DNA of 64,000 nt from Liolophura sinensis (lineage: Eukaryota; Mollusca; Polyplacophora; Chitonida; Chitonidae): assembly GCF_032854445.1 (NCBI RefSeq), contig NW_027017960.1:62001-126000 (forward strand), in the 5' to 3' direction. Position numbers and translations under genes: made by a program. A model generated the notes under the pieces. That model did no database searches. It was given only the letters and a program-made list of their open reading frames with translations, and was not told where the DNA came from. The stretch's first letter is position 1. Every line of letters starts with the position of its first letter. Positions 35,701-44,700 of the stretch are shown piece after piece.

Positions 35701-38700
35701 TAACATGCTACCACAAAGAGGTTAATCCCACTAATTGACTCATGTACATATGTAAATAGTATACAAACGCCCTGCTGTTATGTAATCAAAATATTCATGT
35801 GTTAAAAAAAAAATAAATAAAACACTGATTTGATGGGCCACGATATCCGCCAGGAAAGTGGCCCTAAAACCAGTAAATAAACGAAAATTATAACATATAA
35901 CACAAAGGTCCGCAGACTAACAGTACATGAAGACGTTAAATAGTCATACATAACAGCACTGAGATGTTGGAGCAAGGAAACTCGTCGTAACTATAATGTA
36001 ACTGGTTGAGGTGTCATGTCTGGTTTCTTCGGCATGATTCTTCATGGGCGGCATGGTCTTGCCTTGCCACAAGAAGACACAGTAAACATAGATGTACACA
36101 AATCTAATGACCCCTCGTCTACATAAGACTGAAAAACATAATTACATACATACACACACACGTACACGCGCATACACACACACACAGGCACACATGCACG
36201 CACGCCCGCCCGTTTTTGTCATCGAAAGTTTTTTTCATTAGTTCCTCCCAAATAACGCTATGTATACATATTGAATTTGCTTGAAAAACCAATCCCGCAT
36301 TTAACTCACAACATCGTGGAGAGGTTTAACGTGCGTGAATAGGAGAATGCATTACCCAGGTTGTTAACGGGCCAGCGCCCGGCAATGACCCTCTCATCAA
36401 TGCGGTCGTTGTCAGTTCAAGTTCAGCTCGGGGCTTCCTCTCCGGCCGTACGGGAGAAGATTTTCCAGCAACTTGCAAATGGTCATGGGTTTCCCCTGCG
36501 CTCTGACTGCATTTTTCTCACGATAATCTGGCTGCCGTCGTATTGGTGAAATATTCATATATAAATAAAATAATAAGCGTGAATATACTTTATTTCATAT
36601 GAATTTTTCTCGTGATCGATGATTTTTATTACCTGAGATTTTTATTTTATGAGATGTGCAAAGTAAATCAAAATCTGGTTTTATTGCATATCCCCACCCA
36701 TTTTAGAATTCTCGGATTTGCCCCACCGTGTGGTAAAGTGAGGTCGGCTTAAAGGGGCGTTACGTCGAAATTCCGCATTGGCATGGAAATGTTCCCAATG
36801 AGCTCCGTTCAGTTTCCTCCCACTGTGAAACCTTACTTAAAAGTTCTGTAAGTCCAAATTCGAGTGAAGCAGTTGCTGAATTGAGTTAAGCTCGTGACTG
36901 CTAGCCACGAGGCACGTGTTCAGCCCTGCTCATGCATGGTGACTGACGCATTCAATCCCAGTAGAGACGTCATGCACAGGCATCGATTGTGCAGAATTCG
37001 AAAACAACCTGGGTTTATTTATTTATTTTTATTATTTTCTTTTATTCATTCATTACTTGTTCATTTGATTGGAAGTTCTTTAGCCTTACTGAGGAATGTT
37101 TCACTCATACAACAGGGACTGGGATTATGGTGGGAAACCGGGAAGAGCACCGGGAAAACCCTCGACCATCTGCAGGTTGGTGTTAGTAGTTGAATATTCT
37201 CGTGTCGCTTTCTCTAATCGTTTTAAAATTTTATGGAATTTTGAAATCAACAAGTAACGGTTTTTACTCCTCCATCACAACTTCCTCGTCAATGTTTACA
37301 GAAACGGGAGAGCAAAGTACATGTATATACACAGCAGCGTCCCTGAATGCGTTTGGCATATAAAGTTCCCTCCCTTTGATACCATCGAATATGAAAAAGT
37401 AGGGCTCTCCAGGATTCAATATCACACTCATTCTAAAATAGGAATGTACCTACTGCCTCGGTTGAGATTACATCTCTAATATACTTGGGCGCCATGCTTT
37501 GTAGAACAACGACATTGAAAGCGAGGCTGGATCATCTGATCTGAAAGGACTACGTCCGCTGTAGCCTATGTAAGCAGCCCCATGCGAGAGCGAACGTACC
37601 ATACTGGTTCTATTGGCGCGATTTACATACGTTCGAACCATAACAGTTTGAATATATTTATGTGTCAGAACGTGCGCTAGCGCAGCGTAATGACCCTGGA
37701 GCCTCTCACCAGTGCGGTCGCTGTGAGCTTCCCCTCCGACTCTACGTGGGAAGGTCATGCAGCAACCTGCGGATGGTCATGGATTTTCTCCTGGCTCTGC
37801 CCGGTTTCCACCCACCATAATGCTACCCGCCGTCATATAAGTGAAATATTTGTGAGAACGGCGTAAAACACCAATCAAATAAAAAAAATGAATAAATATT
37901 TTGGAACAGGGGCGGGGGTGGGTGGGTGGAGTGTGGTGGGTTGTTAAGAGCACACTTATCACTTGATCTTGCAATAACAGAGGGATTCAACAATAGCTAC
38001 CGCGAGTTCCACACTGTGTTCTCTAAGCGGGATGACTCATCTTCTTATAAGCATAAGCATAGGCTAATATACGAGAGTTCTATCATTCCCAGTCGGTAAC
38101 ATCTTTTTTCTCATATGCCCAACGAAGAGCGGTGACCTGCTATGTCTTCAGCTCTACGGAAATGTCAAGGTTTGCCATGCCACAAGATTACTTCTTCGAA
38201 CTCGCTTTTTGTGCTGCCTTTCGTGAGCAACACCATGATGAATAACTTAATATTCATTAACTATAATGTAAGTAGATAGTTCTATTTTATTTTGGATCTT
38301 TTTGATTATTTCAGATACTGGTTGGTGCTTGACTTTTATACTACTGACACAGATTTAGACTCGATGATTCTGAAAATACTTATTAAATATCTGATACTCC
38401 TCTATCAACAATTATTCTCAAATTTTGGGGGGAAATCACTACGCCTATCTATACATGAGCCTTGTCTCCGTACCGTTGGATCACTTAGAAAGGCGCGTGA
38501 TCTTGATTGATATCACGCCAACAGGAAGGTCACGTGGCACGATTAAACTGATCTCATTGGACCACATTTGTAGCTATATAATAAATGAAGTTCGTTCGGG
38601 ATCAGTTGCTTCCCACCAATGTTGAGTGCTGCGTGTAAGTGAAAACTGGTATGACACGTGGGAAAATGTGTCAGTGTTAGTGCCTATCGGTTTCTTCCAG

Positions 38701-41700
38701 CCATAAAATCTAAATTTGCAGTATAGGTGAAAACATCATCGTTCATCATCATTCAAGCAAATAGATAAGCCTGTAATAAGCAATTCCTAATTTCCCCTCC
38801 TTTACAGGACGGATATCTACTATCTGACATCAAAGGACGCCGAGGACCTTGGTCCCGTATGTAAAGTCAGGCTTCATTTGACGAACACTGGTGGCCAGCC
38901 GTGGGCACTGAGGCGTGTAAGTTTCTTTTATACTATGTACAACCGAATGTCGCCACCGTGATTTTCAATGATCCAGGAGCCTCTCGCCAATCTCGCTGTA
39001 AATCCAACTGATGTCAGCTGGCTTCTTCTCCGGTCGTTATGTGATAAGGTCTGAAAGCAGCCTGCCGATGGTCATAGGATTCCTCGCACTCTACCGGGTT
39101 TCATTCCATCATAATGCTGGCTTCCGCAGAATTATTGAAACGGTCTTGAGTACGGCGTAAAACACCAATGAAATAATCAAATAAATACACAATCAAATTT
39201 ATTTATTTCATTATAGATTGTTTAACACGGTATCCAAGAATGATTCTTACACGTCTCTCTGATAGGGCACTGATCGGCGGTTTGTCAACATGTGCTTAGA
39301 TTGATCGAGTGCATTTCGGATTTAAAAAGAATGTTGACTTCTGTCTGGTTTTATAGAATAACGCTGTATCATGCAAATGTTTGGGTCACTTCCTGAACTA
39401 ACGTTTTACTTTTTGTTTAAATTTTATGATTTTAAACAAGGCTTTGAGCATTAAGCATTTTTTCACGATCAGTAAAGTTGATGATTTCAGCAACCAGGAA
39501 GACTAAACAACTCGTATCCGTGGTACGATTAACAAGTGACGTCATGGATAATTTGTAATTACGTCACAGTTGAGTAATGTATATATAGGCCTACCCCAAG
39601 CTGACCATGAAAAGCCAGTGGTTCACAGATAGAACTAATGGACATTTACATGTTAAAATAAAAACTACTATTTGGCCACTCTAGCAGACATGTCACATGT
39701 TTCCAGAAAACACCAATGATTTGTAGAGCTGGAAATGATTTGTCACCCTATGGTTTAGCAAAAACGAATGCGTGTCTAGTCGTATACTTGTAACACATTT
39801 ATGGATAAGACGTCAGGGTTCAAATAAAAACAGCAAGACGTTTGAACATTAGTGTTTTTTTCTATAAACACATGTCATGCGACGTTAATATTTGCAGTTT
39901 TATTGCACAAAAGACGGCGACGTCTCTCGTTAGTCGTAGCACGAATACGATTTACTAGCTATCTTTTACATTTCCGGTCCGTCTTTTGTAACTTGAAGTT
40001 AGTAATCCTTTCGCCATATATCAGATATATATAGAAATATGGCCATGTGTGTTCTCATTAAAGAGGACACCGTGCGTCCAGCCCATGTTGCATTGCTTCC
40101 TCTCCGGTTGTACGTGGGAAAGTCAGCTGATGGTCGTGCGTTTTCAACGGGTTATGCCCAGTTTTTCTCCACCATACCGCGATAGCCACCGTCGTATGGG
40201 TGAAATGTTTTTGAGTACAGCGTAAAACACTTACATTATAAATAATTCATCTTTTCCTTTTACGCAGTTAACGGTACGTCATTCGGCAACACATGACGTT
40301 GCAATATTCGGCAGGAAGAGCTGCCGAGATGACCACAAAATTGGCAATAAACCTGTGACATATAAACGTAACGGTAAGTGACATGGTCTTCAACCTGATC
40401 GTGTGTCGAATGATCTTGATAAACTGCACTGTGAGTGCAGTGTGAGTCTGAGTGATATATTATTAGGCACTGTTGTAGAAACCGAGTGCCTAAACCAAAA
40501 GATGTTGTTCTTAAATTTATTTATTTATTTGACTGTTGTTTTTCGCCGTACTCAAGAATATTTCACTTATACAACGGCGGCCAGTATTTTGATAAAAGGA
40601 AACCGGGCGGAGCCCAGGAGGAACCCACGACTATCTGCAACCTGCTGAGGGACCTATTATTCTTAAAGACTAAGAAAAAACTACAACGAAGTGTATATCA
40701 GGAGAAAGACCAATATACACTGTCCTGGACACCAGAGAATTCCGAACCGGGCAAAATGTTTTTAAAAGGATTCTACGACTGTCTGTTTTCATTGACGTCA
40801 CATCCATATGTTTGAAATTGTTCCTTTTTAATAGCTATTGAGCGAATGCAGTCTGTATCTATATGTATATGCATATTGAATACAAAAGTCTTAAGCGGTA
40901 AACTTCATGAGACGTCAGTGGTCACAGTGGTCACAGTATATTAAATGTATTTTTTTCTGTTAAAAACATTCTGAAACAGTAATAACTAATTAGCGCTACA
41001 TGCATTTTTCTGGACAGTGTTGACTGGTTTATCACCTGGAGTATACTTTATTTTGGGGTTCTCTTTGCCTTTAAAGTCACAACAGACGACACAAGAACTA
41101 TGGAGAAATACTTTGTCCAGTGCTGTCACGCCATGCCTCGGGATCACGACGCAACTCAGACTTTAGTTAAAATTTCAGTAATTAAAGTTCGTGTGTTCCT
41201 TTCCGTTATTTTAGTAAAAATTTGTTGTATAATAACTTACTCAGAATTTACAGTGTCAAGCAATACTCTGACCTTATTACATGAGAAATAGCAGTTTTAA
41301 AGTGATTTAAGGTTTATATTTAAGTCTACGATCGTTTAGTGATTCCGAGTACGCAGGTCACTCCGATAAAGGACTTAAAATGTATCGTTGGCAAACATCA
41401 ATATTTATCCTAATAGTGAACTGCTATCTCTATTATAAACAAACTAGTTCTATCACATAGCTGTAACAATACCAGTATGAGTAACAAAGGTAGCAACACC
41501 TTGAGCTTGTGATGGTGAACAGTATTTGCACATGCTTCCTTCAACAACAGTGTAGGCCACCTTCTGGCACGATTGTTCACTTATGTGTCTTTGAGTTCAG
41601 CGTTTTTGATCCATTCCCTCTCTACAGCAACGAGGTCCAACATATCATGTAAATGACAAAACTAAATAAAATAATCTAATGGATTCTGGTATAATTTTCT

Positions 41701-44700
41701 AAACAACTGCATTTATTAAACAACATAATGGGAGTAATTTTGTAAGTTGTAAGAAAATATCACAAAATTTTAAACTTTGCCCTTGAAAGAGGAAGTTGTA
41801 ACTAATGTGGTGCATTAAAAGGATAGTGCAACGACTGGGCGGCTTATTTATTTTCGGTAAGTGGTCCCAGTAAAGCAGCACTAGATAAAAGAGCGGTGGA
41901 AATCGGCAACAAGGTGTCACATTACATGTACTGAAACTACTTCTTCGTCATCAAATGACTGAAAAGTTTTAAAGTACGACGATAAACCCCAAGCACTCAC
42001 TCACTCACTCCTTGAAATAGACAATAATGTTCTGGGCGTGGACAGAATTCACACTGGACACACGTTATGTGTGGTAACTACTAAAATTTGACTTTGATAT
42101 CGATACCCGCAATACACTGCAAATTACGTGACTGTTAATAAGAGGCGGTAGCGGACTTGAACACTACATCCCTCCCATCATTTGAATTAGAACCATACAT
42201 AGAAAAAGAAAGCATAACATATCCAGTAGCATGCAGTAAGTATGTATAGGTACTACACAAACTGTTCCAGTGAGAACAAAATAAAACTGTTTCAAAAGTT
42301 TGAAATGAGTCCTTTCTGGCATCAGTTAGGTACTAATGTGCATACCTTGAGGAAATGTTGCATTGTCATTGAACATAAACCAGTGTCATTCACATATGAT
42401 AAACAATTAAAACTTATGCAATATGCGATCTGTTCCTGCAGAAATTAAAGTTGAGTTTAATTAGATCAGCTTGATCTAAAACAGTTCAACACAAGAAAGT
42501 GTCATTCATCGGTAGAACAGTTACTGTCAGCAAATCAGTTACAGTGTGTAATCTGGTTATCTGGTCGGCACGTTTGTCTGTGGAGGGGGATAAGTTTAGT
42601 GGAGTTGAAAGAGGGATATCCTCGTCATATATAAATTGACTTTTCCTGGGAGCTGGACGGATAGCACCCTTGTGAAATTTTAAGGATAAATTACGCAAGT
42701 GTGAGTCTCTCTTGGCAGTGACCATAGAACTGTTCACACCAGTAAAATTGTACGGAACTCGGTTGATTGGCATTTGAAGCTTATCCGTATGCTTTTTGAC
42801 GGACAAAATCAGTATCAGCGACATTTATACCGACTGTTGGGCATTTCGGAATACATACATTTCGTAGGCCACATTTTCCATCGGGTTGAAGTACTTGTTG
42901 AGTTTTGCAACAGCTCCATCGGCTGCGCTTACTTGACTGCATGGAAGACAGAGAGTGCGTTTTTTGACGGCTTCTGCTACTCTCTTTATGCAGAAAACCG
43001 TAGCCGTAAGTCTACTCAACCGGTAGGATAGGACGGTCTGGTTTAGAGACACTAGGCTTCTGTTAGAAAGCTGACATACTTTTGGTTGAAATCGTTCATC
43101 GTCGTCGTCGTCGTCGTCGCCTAACATAATGTTTTGGGCGTGGACAGGCTGGACACTGGACACACCTTATGCGTGGTAACTACTAAAAGTGTGACTTTGA
43201 TACAGAGACGCGGAGTACACTGCAAATTACGTAACTGTCAATAAGAAGCGGTAGCGGACTTGAACACTACATGGACCTTGAACCAAATAAATAGATAAAG
43301 GCCTTTATTTATTTCATTGGAGTTTCATTCCGCGTCTGCCGCGAAGTCGGACGGCTCGCGGATCAAATCCATGTCGGTTGATTCCAAAGACTTTAAAAAT
43401 GGTACTTGTTGCTGCCTCGCTTGGCGCTCAGCACTGAGAGGTGTCTTCGACATGATTCTTCAGTCGCGGACTTGCCCTGCCAAAGAAGACATAGTATGTG
43501 TAAAAACACATTGTCGTCCTGAAAAATTAAAACCCCAAGCATTCATTCGTTCATTCACCTTAAATGTTAAATCACATAGGGTAAGCATTACATATTTCTC
43601 ATTTATCATTCAGAACCTACTGATCCATGGAAAGTTTGGGGAGAATGTAACTGTGAAACCAGAACCAGACGACGGTTACCGGATCCATGTAGGGACGCCG
43701 GAGGTATAGATGATGAGAAGACGTGTACACCCGACGAAAGCGCCTGCGATAAAAGTATATTGCCTGTTCCTTGTATATTGGCGAATTGCAATAATGCATA
43801 GTCTCTGACAGATTATATTGTAGGCTTAAACACATCCCTTTGAACACTTGTTTGATGCAAGCTAAATTTTAATTGGCAACATTGGCACAAGATAAAAATG
43901 TTAGAGACATTGAATGTGGAATCTATTTCAGTAAAATGAACAGAAAAAATGATAAAATATAAGGTTCTAGCAGTTCCGTACACTGGGCAAGCATTTCACG
44001 TGTTTTGCAGTCTACCCTGGCTGATTGTGTCGCCTGGTTGAAACTAGCCATTATTTTGCTAATGACGAAGCGCATTTCATAAAATTCGACCTCTCCCCCC
44101 GCCCCCACCCACAAAAAAACACGTTTTTTTAGCCCGGACTACCCACTGGACATTTTTTTGGCATTTCTGATCTCGCTTTTACAATGCTCCGTACATCTTG
44201 GCGTAAAGGGCTGATAGTATTACTATGTTGTAACTATTACAGCATCCAACATGCAGAAAGCACATGGACATTTCTTTGTCGACCACATAGAAAAGTAAAG
44301 TCCAAAGCTAATAATTAAAGTGGTAAACCAGCCTCACCCAACCCACCCATATAGTTTCAAAATCATAGGGTGAAAAACACATCTGCTTTCATTATAGTAC
44401 CTTATGGTTTAAAGTGAGTTTCATGTGAAAGCAAAGTTTAATTAATTAAATGAGCTAGCTGTGCTGTCACAGCGTGGTGTTTAGTTCGTTTCGTTTTCAG
44501 TACTTTGTGTAAATACTTATTGCACGGTATAACTAAGTGGAATAATTTATGCTGAAGTTGCTATATTTTATTTTCAATAGGTAGATTTTGTCGGACATTC
44601 CAAACATGCTAAGGGTTAATATTATTCGGAATATTCCACTTGCTACAATTAAAATTATCCTGACTTTTCGTAGATTGTAACATAGTATACCAAAAATACG

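Larger units (their letters stand above)
33795..35889 (+). mobile_element. 5'-truncated LINE nested in the LTR, carrying a downstream SGNH ORF
   Basis: Interrupts the LTR after 'cctgttatgctt'; the LTR resumes at 35,890. It begins inside an RT ORF and contains three hairpin repeats, an SGNH-hydrolase ORF and a 3' UTR. The end 'gtggccctaaaaccagtaaa' plus 'taaacgaaaa' is shared (inverted) with 60,511-60,540, where it is followed by a long poly(A). A 3' hairpin GGGCCAC...GTGGCCC (about 35,834-35,864) may be the RT recognition structure. No clear target duplication beyond 2 bp. The 5' truncation is typical of target-primed reverse transcription. The clade is not assignable from the remaining RT tail. 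Confidence 0.8.
27702..35955 (-). mobile_element. Ty3/gypsy-class LTR retrotransposon, Gmr1-like domain order, with nested LINE
   Basis: Flanked by a 4-bp target duplication GCAC (27,698-27,701 and 35,956-35,959). The left arm has the intact empty site, 'atcagcactgagaggttgg' read on the minus strand (about 1,433-1,452). The LTRs are TG...CA, about 1,015 bp, with only three differences seen between them, so insertion was recent. On the minus strand the order is 5' LTR (33,794-32,845, continued at 35,955-35,890), primer site (32,839-32,822), gag, protease, integrase, RT end plus RNase H, polypurine tract (28,728-28,717), 3' LTR (28,716-27,702). No envelope-like ORF. It cannot be autonomous: most of RT is missing, gag is frameshifted, and a LINE splits the 5' LTR. 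It lies in intron 2 of the right PLAT gene, antisense to it. Confidence 0.92.
17165..37379. repeat. Right arm of the large inverted duplication
   Basis: Inverted partner of 1-9,665. It is longer because it holds an LTR retrotransposon with a nested LINE (27,702-35,955), expanded minisatellites (18,790-20,110 and 22,185-22,970), and an inserted inverted copy of the GNAT block (20,345-22,190). The last matching bases seen are near 37,379, opposite base 1. Confidence 0.85.
35956..37379. other. Outer end of right arm: repeats, no gene
   Basis: Part of intron 2 of the right PLAT gene. It contains the second half of the SINE-family-2 copy split by the LTR element, a short CA tract (36,150-36,200), and two tRNA-SINE copies (36,368-36,590 plus; 37,035-37,175 minus) that mirror those at 203-965. 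Confidence 0.6.

Noticed and set aside
28831-35955. Endogenous retrovirus with envelope
   Set aside because: No envelope-like ORF between RNase H and the 3' LTR. The RNase H stop is about 115 bp from the LTR.
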